In this document: positions 37,205 through 47,700 of the stretch, in pieces
Layout of the letters: the number at the start of each line of letters is the position of its first letter
How positions within the stretch are numbered: position 1 is the first letter of the stretch
From: Gonium pectorale
Taxonomy: Eukaryota > Chlorophyta > Chlorophyceae > Chlamydomonadales > Volvocaceae
DNA: 64,000 nt
Direction: 5' to 3'
Assembly: GCA_001584585.1 (NCBI GenBank)
Contig: LSYV01000002.1
Location: forward strand, 1,211,197 to 1,275,196
Program-made: the position numbers and the translations under genes
Notes under the pieces: model-generated
What the model saw: only the letters and a program-made list of their open reading frames with translations
Databases searched by the model: none
What the model was told of the DNA's origin: nothing

Positions 37205-37385
37205 TAGTAACCATGGTCGGGAATGCAGGCCCAAAGTCCCATCCATGAGCCCGGGCGGCGCGCGTCTTTGAAGTACCAGCTACGAATAGGACATGGGGCC
37301 TCTCCGCCTCTGGCACTTTTCATCACCTGCTGCCCGTACCGTAGATGCATGTCCATGCGTTGCACCCGCGTGTCCGTGGCCTGAC
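37205..37385 (+). repeat. Dispersed repeat, copy 2
   Basis: This is the partner of the repeat at 35826-35990, in direct orientation 1.4 kb downstream. It ends about 580 bp before the first recognisable POLE2-like exon, so insertion of such elements may have displaced the 5' end of that gene. Confidence 0.65.
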
Positions 37386-37963
37386 TAGGAACCCGGTGCA
37401 CCAGGGCGTGGCCCGCACAGGCTCGTTATCTTAATCGTTGCTTTCCAAAAAAAATCGTTTTGGGGCGGCCGCACTCGAAAAATGGGAGCTGGAAGAGGGG
37501 GTGCATGAACGGAAAACCCAGGCCCTGAAAGGGGCTCCGTCTATGGGACGGACAAAAAATGCCCGCTCCCAGGGCGTCCCCGGACAAAAAACCGTGTCAA
37601 ATTTCAATCTTTATCGTCTGGCCGAACGAGTCGCCCCGACGATCCGGAAGTACGGGCCTTCGATGTACGGGAGCATGGGCACGTCCGTGCTCACCTTGTA
37701 CTGGAGGTGCTGCTCAAGATGCGGGGCGATGGGCGTTATATCCGTGACGGCGGACGGGCGATGGGCCACGTGTCGCCATCCCCGTCAGCCCTTCTCGTAA
37801 CCCCGCCCAACCCGCGCTGCCGTCCGGCCCCTCCCCCCCCCCGCAAGCTCTCAGCTCCCGGCCACCCACCCGTCTATCCCTTCGGGTCCCCTCTCTCCAC
37901 CCAACAGACCTCCTGTTCCTTTCCTCCCTGCCCCCTACTTTCAACCCTCTTCCTTCCCGCCAG

Positions 37964-40900
37964 ACGGACCTTCAGTCGCCTAAGGGCATGTTCGGCGTCA
38001 CCCGCTTCGTGCTGGATTGCATCAGCCGGGGTGAGGACAGCTGCTACGCGCTAGCTGCAGGACGTCATGGGCGCCCTGCCGCTGGACCTCAGGCAGAGAC
38101 GGCGGCGGGCTTCAACACGAGTTGGTGGTGCAATGGCAGGTCGCAATGCGTGCGTGGCTGGGGTGTGGTTGGTTGATTGCCGGGGGCCCGGGGCCGACAA
38201 GCATTCTGCACGGCCGGGTGGTGCACCCTGACGGCGAAGGTCACACGGCGAAGGTCGGGACGGTGAAGGGCTGCGGTTGCCCGGTTGCGGATTGCCGCTC
38301 TCGGCTACTCTCTCTGTAAGGACTCCAGCCACTAGCGGGGGCCGCCAGCGGGGAGCCCTTCTTCCCTCACCCACCCAAAGTCTCTTCGGGCCATTGCTCA
38401 GCTTGGCCACGAACCGAGTAACCGTCCCCATCCCACCCCCCATCCCACCCCATATGCACACACATTTGCAGAGACTGCGTGGGCATCGCGGAGGGGCAGC
38501 TGGGCCACGACGGCGCCTTCTACGTGCGCGCGCTGACGCTGCCGTCCGCCAAGCCGCGCGCCGAGCTACCCGCTGCCGTGGCACGGCTCAACCTGTGGGG
38601 CGGCTCCGGCGGCTGCCACGAGCCGGACAGCGACGGCGCGCGGCTGATGGCGGAGGAGGAGGCGGCTCGCGGGGCGGCCGACCGTGTGGTGGTGCTTGCC
38701 AACGTGTGGCTGGACCGGCCCGAGGTGCTGGAGAGCCTGCACGCCCAGCTCAGTGGTGAGCGGGATCGAGGTGAGGGGGCCTTGGGATGGAATGTGTGAC
38801 GGGATGGAGTCTGGAGTGGGCGCTGGGTGGAGCGGGACGGTATCAGGGTAAGCTGCTCGTAGCGCCTTGCTTAACGGTGAGGTGTGTGGGGGTTGGGGGC
38901 CTTGAGGTGAAGGGGACGGGGACGGGGACGGGGCGAAGGAAGGGGGCTTGAGATCATGCGTTTGGCACTCGGCGGGGGACACTCGGCGGGTAGGAACGAC
39001 AGCAAAAAGGGGTGGAGTGCGTCACGAAGCGGCGGAGGCTGGGCAAGAACGAAGTGGAGCGGTGTGGTGCGGATGGGGCCGCGTCGGAGCTGGGGGACAT
39101 TGGAGGCACGCTGGTGCGGTGGTGCGGTGGTACGGTAGTATGCCGTATGCGGCCAGCCGGACATGCGTGCGGGGTTCGGGAGCAGCCAGAGCGCTTCATG
39201 GCGCAACGAAAGGGGAAGTTGCGGCGCCGAGGCGGAGAGCACCGGGGGCCGCGTGGTGGCGTTGGGGAGCCTGCTCGGCCGGCACGGTCACCGTCCCCTT
39301 GGGCGGGGACCTCACTGAAATTGAGGACACGTACTCCCATTGTCCCATACCCTTCAAGCGTCGGAGATGCAAAACCTCAAACCGGAGGCGCAACACTGCA
39401 AGCCCTTGCCCGGCGGTGGCGCAGGCGGGCGCGGCGGCGGCGACTCGGTGCTGCCTAGCGGCAAGGTGGACTATGGCGTGATGCGGGAGCTGTTCGGGCA
39501 GCTGGCGGCCAAGTGCCCGCGCCTGAGGTGGGTTGGCGCACAAGGCGGGAGAGGGCAGTGGGGACGAAGCGCGGCACACACACGGCCGATGCACGTTCAT
39601 TGTGGAGGCGTGGGGCTGGCGGTGTGGTGCGCGGTCTGGACCGGGGCTAGGCTGTGGGGCGGGCGGGGAGGGGGCGGGGCAGGAGGTGAGGAGGGTACGG
39701 CCGGGGCCGCGGCCGAGGGTGGGTGGGCGGGGAAAGGAGACACCAGGCGAGGCTGGACCCTGCGAATTCAATCCCTACCCTGCAAGTAGCATGTCCACGG
39801 CTGACGATGTATGCGAGACCGAGGATGCGAGGAAGGGGCAGGCACGCCAGCGCGCCCAACCGGGCGGGGTAGAGCGAAGGACGGCGAGTGGGGGCGAAGG
39901 TATCAGACCGGGGCTGGAGTCAAGGACGGCTAGTGTCTACCCATGGCCGCACAGGCTTTGACGGGTACCTGTAACCTTCGTCACCTTCGTTAGTGTGCGG
40001 CAACTAGAGCTCCGGGACCACTCACCCTGGCCCTCCTGCCCCTCGTCTCCCGCCCGCCCGCCGCCCTCTCAGGCCGAGAGCCGCTTCGTCTTCATGCCCG
40101 GCCCCGCCGACCCGGGGCCGGGGCCCATCCTGCCGCAGACGCCGCTGCCCCGCTCCCTCACGGTCGAGCTGTGGGGCGCAGGGTCCCGCCGAGCCGTCTT
40201 CGCCTCCAACCCTTGCAGCCTGCGCTATGCCAACCAGCGGGTCGTGCTGTTCAGGCACGACCTACAGAGGCGCCTGCGGAGGAGGGCGCTGCTGCCGCTG
40301 GGGGGTGGGGGGTAGAGCGGCGCGGGCGGGAGACGGACGGGCTGGAACTGCTTTAGGGATACGTCATGGCCCACCCGACATGCGAGATGAGCCCCCCCGG
40401 AGCAGAATGGGCAGGGGGACGGAGGCGCCGGGTGGGGGAGCTGGAGGGGGGGAGTGCCTTTGCCTGACTGCTGTGGCTGACTGCTGTGCCCACACCTCAG
40501 GTTTCACAGGAGCCCCACAGGTGGGAAGCTCCCGCCTGTGGGGCTCCTGTAAAACAAGAACAATCTGGTGAGGAAAGAGGGAGCCCGCCTCTACGGTCAT
40601 GCACACCCGAAGGCGCGACGTTTCCAGTAGATAGGGCGGGCAGCTACAATGCAAGGCATGTGACGTTCGTCCCGCCCCCCAAAACACCGGCTTACCAGCT
40701 TAACCGGTTTGCTGGACTTCACCTGGTGGACTGCAAGGTGTAAAGGTTGAGCTGCGGTGGTGTTGTCGTCACGGCCACCGGGCCGACGGCGCTCAGCGGT
40801 TACCAGACCTTGGTGCGCCCAGCCCGCCCAGCCCCTGCACACTGAGCCCCCGCACACTATCGCAACACGCACGCGCTCTGCCCGTTCGCGTCCCTCCCAC

Positions 40901-41892
40901 CCTACTCCCCTGTCCCCTCCCCATAGATCCCCTCACCAGCCCCGCTTGCCCTCCCCTCCCCCGCCTCGCCTCCGTTTCCCCCAACCCGCCAGGCGCCCCC
41001 GAAGCCGTCCCGCTGACCCCGCGTGCTTCCTGTCGAGTCCATAATCTTGACTGGACGACGTGCCTTTCCCGGGCGCGCGTGCTCCTGTTGCACCCCCTTT
41101 GCCCCTGAGCTCCGCGCCTTACTCCCGTCTCGCGTGTGCACTTTCCTGCCCCCACCACATGTGTCGTCAGGCCCCCCATCCATCACCCCCGACCCGTCTC
41201 ACGTCCGCGCTACGCACCTCCCGTCGCCACCCCGCAGGGCTGCCTGCCCAGCGGCCACTTCGCTGCCTATCTGCCGTGCATGCAGCAGGTGGAGATGAGC
41301 GAGCTGCCGCGGCCGGGCGAGGAGCCGGTAGGGCGCGAAGAGGGGCCGCAAGATGGCGGGGGGGAGGGCCAGGAGGAGGCGCCGGAGGGCGAGGGTGAAG
41401 GCGCAGACGGCGCCGGCGCGGAGGGCCAGGGCGCGGGCGCCCCTCGCGCAGCGACAGGCCCCGGCGCAGCAGCAGCAGCTGCAGCGCGTGGGGCAGAAGG
41501 GCAAGGCGGCGGCTGGCGGCGGCGCCAAGCCGCGCAAGCCACGCGGGCCGAAGCAGGGCGCAGCCGGCGCCGGCGGGAGGCAGACGCGGCTGCCAGCGGG
41601 TGAGCGGCGGCCGGCATCGGAGGCGGCGGCGGCCGGCGCCGACGGTGCCGCCGACAGCGGCGTTGAGATGGTCGAGCCAGACGCCAATGTGGCGGCGGCG
41701 TCGGCAGTGCCGCCGCCGGGTAAGGCCCAGCCCCCGGCCAAGGCCAAGCCGCCGGCGCCGCGGCAGGGCATCCTGGCGATGGCCTGGGCCAAGCCGCCGA
41801 TGCCGGCCCGGCCCGAGGATGGGCTCGAGGACGAGGGCGTGGACGCGGACGAGGAGAGCGGCGAGGGTGCCGCCGGAGGCGAAGACGGGTGA
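37964..41892 (+). pseudogene. DNA polymerase epsilon subunit B (POLE2/DPB2), apparently broken
   Basis: POLE2 is the essential non-catalytic B subunit of the leading-strand polymerase. Recognisable pieces in order: an OB-fold exon 37964-38120 (KGMFGVTRFVLDCISRGED, later ETAAGFNT); 38474-38755 (CVGIAEGQLGHDGAFYVRAL, VVVLANVWLDRPEVLESL); a block near 39420-39526 (KVDYGVMRELFGQLAAKCP); about 40073-40305 (SRFVFMPGPADPGPGPILP, ASNPCSLRYANQRVVLFRHD); and 41238 onward (GCLPSGHFAAYLPCMQQVEM), then an acidic, Lys/Pro-rich tail to 41892. I cannot find the N-terminal exons, the strand before KVDYG (normally like CFILCGNF), or the exon with the HLTPLPL / YWAYDYALRVYP region. Part of the OB-fold exon is coherent only in another frame, and the tail changes frame. 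Sequencing errors or unusual splicing remain possible. Confidence 0.6.
40501..40555. repeat. Near-perfect 55-nt hairpin
   Basis: ACAGGAGCCCCACAGG at 40506-40521 is followed by its exact reverse complement at 40535-40550. Four further flanking bases pair after one mismatch. The 13-nt spacer itself contains GGGA-AGC-TCCC, so the stem can extend almost to the tip. Confidence 0.9.
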
Positions 41893-42117
41893 CGCGGGCA
41901 TGGCGGAGGCGGGGGACAGGGCGCATCGTCGGAGCCTGGCGTTGCGGCGTGCTTTTGGCCGTTAGGCGTCTTGATATGAGAGTGCCGCTGCCCTCGGACC
42001 ACATACACACGGCCCCAGATTTACTATAGGACACGCACACGCCCAAAGGCATGTAGAACAAAGCCCTCTCGGACAAAACACGACCGCGGGGGTCCGGCCC
42101 CCATTAGCCCCACGCAG

Positions 42118-42959
42118 GTGGCACTGCATCTCACGCTTGGCCAGGCGGTTTGGGTGGACGTAGTGTGCGTCAACTAGCACTTGCTGGTGCGGAAGGACTA
42201 CGGCCGGGTGAGTGTGCGCTGGAGGGGGGGCGGGAAGGGGGAAGAGGGGGCGGGAAAGCAAGGGGCGTGGGGCCCTGGGGGAGGGACGTGGTGGTGGCGC
42301 CCATGGGCTGCCTCGGCTGCCCCGCCGACGGACCACCTCCTTAACACACGCCCGTGTTAAGCCGTATTATTATTTCCCTGGGGAAGGGAGGGTCGTGTGT
42401 GTGGAGGGGAAGAATGGGGTTGCTTCTTCCGCTGGCGCGTAGCGTGCGGCCCGGAAATGAAGTGGGCGCTGCAGCGTGGCTTGGGGGCCGCCGGAGCATG
42501 GACGTCTTCTGTGCACGGGGGGGCCCCAAACGGTGCCGGCTATTCTTCTGTCCGCCGTCCTCGCGCCTCGGGTCGGGTTAGGAGCCGGGAGCGGCTTCCG
42601 GGGCCCCGGAACCGGGCCTTGCTTGCAGAATCGCCTGCTGTCGATGAGTCGATCGCCTGAACTCCCCTCTGCCGTGCGCCGCGGCCCCACTGAGCCGACT
42701 GCCAATCGCGCGCGTGCCTTTTCAGGCGCCCTGGTGAAGCCCGACATGTATCCCTCCCTACTCCCTTTCCCCCATCCCCCACCGCTCCCTCGGCCGCCGC
42801 CATGCCCCTAGATCGCCAAGGCGGTGGTGGCCATGGCATGCGGCGCTACTACGCTGTTGCTTGACCCGCAGCTCATCACCGCACCGGGCCACACCTGGTG
42901 CCCTTACGAGGCAATGCACTGCCAGGGCAGCAAGCGGCACCTCAAGCTCTATCTTACGC
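42118..42959 (+). other. Exon-like pair with in-frame stop, unrecognised
   Basis: A block after a CCCACGCAG acceptor (42118 to about 42207) reads VALHLTLGQAVWVDVV and LLVRKDYGR before a GTGAGTG donor, but contains a TAG at 42175-42177. A second block after a CCCCTAG acceptor (about 42812-42959) reads on in the same phase: IAKAVVAMACGATTLLLDP, APGHTWCPYEAMHCQG and RHLKLYLTHG. The residue composition looks like a real protein rather than GC noise. I do not recognise the family. It may be a relic of another gene or a badly placed model. Confidence 0.3.
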
Positions 42960-44749
42960 ACGGCCGACGGTGGAAGCGGCGGCGGAGGCAGCCGAGGTGG
43001 CGGAGGCGGCGGTGGAGAGGGGCCCGGGCAATGAACTGTACCCGCCCTGCGCCTTCGGGTGTGTATGACCGTAGAGGCGGGCTCCCTCGAGCTCTTTCTC
43101 TGCTGATTTCTCTTTCTTGCGGTGTGGCCTGCTCGTCTGCATGCCTGGCGGCTGCAGCAGAGCTCGGTTGTGTGCGTTGGAATGCAACTTTGGCGGGCTC
43201 AAGCTGCAGCGTAAATTGCGGGGGGGGGAGAGAGTTTTGCGGGGCCTGGTCCTGATTGGCGGTATTGCGTAAGACGGCCTTGTGTAAGACAGAGGCGTCG
43301 TGTCGCCGTACGTGGGTCGGTATACGGGCGGGGCACCGCTTTTCTTCTTGTCGACCTCTGTAAGTCCTCCCATCTCTTCGCCTGTACGGCTGCTGCTAGC
43401 AGAGTGGTTTTGTGGGCGAGCGCGCAAGTGTGAAGAACGTACGTGTTGTGTGGTTCTGGGATTGTGAACAGAACATGCATAAGGGTTTCAAATGTAAGGT
43501 AGGAGGGGAAAAGCTTCCTTGAAGCTTGGAAAAGGGCGGAGCCCCGTGAGACCGTACCGGGGATTTAGGTCATGAAGGGTGGAACGTATATGTGTACCGC
43601 AGCGGATGCATGGGCAGGGGCAACCGGTTTATTTGACATGACCCGCACCCGCACGCACCCGCCCTTATAATAAGGGGGGTAGTGGAGCGAGACACAGAGG
43701 CACAATCGTACGTGTCAACCCGTCATGAACCCCAGTCTTTGTCCGCAAACGGGCACCAACGTTCATTAGAGAAGCCCCGCTTGGCTTGTGGCGGGTTGAG
43801 TCGTGACCGTGCCGGGTCCATGAGCGAGTTGACATGGTTGCTTGCGAGATAGAATTGTCAGCGCCAGCAAGCAACTCATAGACCGGGCGCCTAGCAGCGG
43901 TATGTGCTTATCTCACGGTATCATCGTGACTTGTTCCCGGCGCATTTAATTTTGTTTGGGTGGGGCAGCAGCTTGCTTTCCAGCAGCCAGTGAGAAAAAA
44001 ACGTGTTGACCATCGCCAAATGCTAACCAACGGCCATGGAATTCTACAAACGTATATGGAATACTATTAATATGAGACTGCACTTATTGGTTATGCGTGG
44101 GATGGAGTAGTTTGGTGCGGACAGACGGACGGACGTGCTGCTGACGAGACGGATTTGCGGCCCCCTTTCCGGTTGGGGGCGGAGTCGGTGCGTCGGTGGG
44201 AAAGAGAGCGCATCGGTGCAAAGAAAGGTCGCCGGTGCAAGGAAACGTGAGTGCACGAGGGGCGGATCCCAGGTAGGTAGGGGCTTCGCGGCGAGGGCTC
44301 CGCCCAAAATAAAATTGATATAGTGTACCTCTGTCAAACGCAACGTGGCGAGCGTTTCGGTCCGTATCAGGTCTCCTTGGTCCGTACGTAGTATGGAAAC
44401 GCCCGCCATGCTGCGGGTTGACAGACAGGCTCAAGCACTCTGAGACGTGAAGACATCTATAGTAGGAAGCGCATACCAGTACGCAACGACTCGGGCATGT
44501 GCATGCTCACTACGCTGACTCGACAATGGTTCGAGTTATTCGAACATGCATACGGCAGTTTTTATCGAACCTTTTCGATCAAACATGCATAGAAAGGGGC
44601 GCCCCCAGCCATACATTATTAACATAACTCTCCTGTAATCGCTAGCACCTGCTGCTGCTGCTGCTGATTTAGGAGGCACCCGCCGACACATACACGGCGA
44701 GAGAACATCAACCTGCTGCCCAACCTGTCATAAGCTTGTGAAGACAACG
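42960..44749. other. Intergenic
   Basis: No gene is supported here. Part is simple and GC-rich, and the right half is richer in A/T. It should hold the promoter of the large plus-strand gene that starts at 44750. A short CTG run lies near 44650-44667. Confidence 0.4.
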
Positions 44750-47700
44750 ATGTCGTCTCCCGGCGGCATAGCCGGAGAAGAATGGGGAGGCAAGGACTCA
44801 CCGCCGGGCGGGGCGGCTCCTCCGGCGGGGACGACGTCGCCTAGAATGAGCGCCGCAGGTGCAGGTGAATTGATTGATGCTTCTGCGCTGCGGTTCAGAC
44901 CTATCGCAGTGTCAGGAGCCTGGCAGTATTGTATATATATCTCGTCGCCACGGTTTCCTCTGCATTTCACTGCGACTTGTGCTCTTCAACTTGTGCCTGG
45001 CCTGATGTTATAGGTGGAAAGGGCGTCATGCGGACACTGAGCGTGAAGGAGGTCATGCGGACAAGTGAGTAGGTTCCTCGCAATCGCCCGCCCGCAACAC
45101 ACGCACCCGCCCAGCCAGCGTGGGCGGCGCGCAATAGTACGATAGTGCACATACAGCAGCATGCAACGCTGATGTGCGTGTTTGCTTGCTCTTCGGTTTT
45201 GTTTAGCGACCGATGGCGTACGTGCGGGACTCTGCTGGGCGCACATACATCGAGCTTATTACTTGAGCGTCGACCTTGCGTTGCCAGGGGTGCGCCGCCA
45301 CGGTGCGCCGCTGCGATACGCTCCCTCCAGCCAGGGGTGCTTGCCGTTGGTGGACTTGTGGGTGGGCTCTAAAGCACGTGCGTGTATCCAATCCCTGTTT
45401 CGGTTCCCTCCTGCATGCGCGCGCGCTGAGCGCTTTGCGCTTCACTGTCCCCAGCCCACATATATTGGCATTGAGTCGGACGTACGCACGGCGGAAGATG
45501 TAGGTGTGTATGCGTGTATGCATGCGCGGCCCCAATAGTGTTCTTTATGCCCATATCTTGCTTCCCTTATCACTAATCTTCACAGTTGGTGTTGACAAGA
45601 ACAAGCACGCGGACGTGCTTGCCATCCTTGAAGGTGAGCGAGCGAGACGAACGAACAACCTTATTTGTGCATACATGTATGCGTGCCTGCCCATGCCTGC
45701 CGTACCTGCCTATCTACATGTGTGTGGCAGCGGTTGATCGGCAACCAACCGATCCATCTCGCTTGCCGTTTTGGTAACGGAACGGACACATCGCTACCTT
45801 GTCACTCTATGCATGTGCGCAGACCTGGACCGCAACGGCGACGGTACAATCGACGTGGCGGAGCTGGTCACACTGCTCGAAGGCGTCACACGCACCCGCC
45901 GGGAGCGCAAGTACCTGGCCTACACGGTCATTGTCATGTTCATCTTTGGGCTCATCATGATTGGAACCATCATTGGCCTCACGTGAGCGAGCGCGCACCG
46001 GTTGCGCTGCCGTGGCCTGCAGGGCGTCATATCCATGTCGGTTGCAATACTGTTCATGGGCGGGTAATCTTATAAGAAGTCTTGTCGGTGCAGCGGAGCG
46101 CAGTACTCATTGTACCTACCTGCACATACACCTGACAGTATATTCATTGGCTGCCGTACATGGTACACATGGTCGTCACAGCTGCATGCATGTACGTACA
46201 AACGTACGGCGGCGGCGGCGTGCACCTCTAACTACTTTGCTCCTCCGTTCGTGCATGCCTACATACCTTCGGTAGCTCCTTAGTCCTTTATTTAGTATGG
46301 CCACTGATCCAACTGCTGCTGTAGGGCGTCTAGATGGCTGGGTTGCTTGTAAGGGTTTGATGCGTCGTCCGTGCCTATCTACCTCTTGCGCATGCCGTGC
46401 GTGTATGTATGTGTTGCCTACCTGGTCGTGTGTGTGCTAAAGCCACTTCCCTGCCGTGCGTGCCCCTTGCACGCCAGATATGCGATGCTGTACTCCCTGA
46501 AGGACACGGAGGTGCGCGCGCTGATGCATGCTAACACATGAGATAGAGACCATAATGAATAAGCGAGTGCATCCATCGGGCTTGTTTGGCTTGGCACCGT
46601 GCACATGTACCGGCGGCTTGCTGCTCCGAGTCGTGCGATTTATGCAGTTTCCTCCCTGCCTGCTTGTGTGCGGCAGATGCAGATACATACAACCATATGA
46701 AAATCATGCATAGCGCGGCATCAATCTTCCCATGTACGCCAACCTATCTAGCCGCCTGATGACTTGTGACCGTATCGCTGCATGCTGCACGCCGCCACAC
46801 TGCAGGTCAAAGGCGGTATCATGTACGTCAAGAACTCGGACGGCGCGGTCAACGACATCATCCGCACTGGAAGCGCTGAATTCGGAGTGGAGAACGGCGC
46901 CATCGTGCACCGCCTAACAGCGTCATCGGACACCACGGCCGCCACTACCGGCGGTGGCGGTGCAGGCCAAAACGCCATCGCCAGCAGCAAAGACTCATCG
47001 GCGCCGGTTCTCCGAACTGCGGAGTAAGTGCGCCCCACTCGCATTAAACGTGGGCTGCACGGATTGATGCATGTGCATGTGGAAACTGTGGAACGGATAG
47101 ACTACCTTGTTAAGCGTATTACATACCGAGCTGCTCGCTGTCGTACCGAGCTCCTGGTTTACTGCTGCACACTTGCACACCCTCAGTCAGGTCCCTACCG
47201 CATGTACATGCCCCTGCTAGGCCATGCCCCTGCATACCTATTGTATGTAGCGACGACCCAGCCGCTTTTCATTACCTCCGTCCCTCGGAAAACTTGATCG
47301 AGCGCCCCCCACCTGCTGCGTGAAGCTACATGGGGACGCCGCAAGGGCTGAACAGTGAGATCGGACTCGAGACGCTGCTTGAGCTCAAGTACCTCCTGGT
47401 GGGTTTTCTATTGTTGCGGCAACGGGCGGGACTGCTGGGTCGGCGGCTCCAGAATGTGTAGAGCGATCGTGTGGCAGCAGCTAGCTAGAGAGCATCTATC
47501 TCGCTCCCGTGTATGTCCTGCAAGTAACCACTGGGTTGTGCTTTATTAGCTTGATTGCGGCTGGACGAACGATCCCATGCAGATCAACGGCACCGGCAAG
47601 GCGCAGTTGGGCCTCCTAGTCCAAGGTGTCGCACGCGTTCCCCAGGAGGGTAGTTTGTACGGCACCGTACTTCACATCGTCACTGTGGCAGGTGCGTGAT

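Larger units (their letters stand above)
34942..37963. other. Gene-poor region with dispersed repeats
   Basis: No convincing gene is seen in these 3 kb. The left part is presumably TFIIA gamma 3' UTR, though I could not find a TGTAA. A GGCTG-type simple repeat lies near 36414-36463, and a diverged pair of long direct repeats is listed separately. An open frame near 37440-37760 lies just upstream of the POLE2-like exons but does not resemble the POLE2 N-terminus. This region may consist of remnants of mobile elements. Confidence 0.35.

Noticed and set aside
37440..37760. N-terminal exon of POLE2
   Set aside because: The frame lacks the POLE2 N-terminal helices and shows no clear splice link to 37964.
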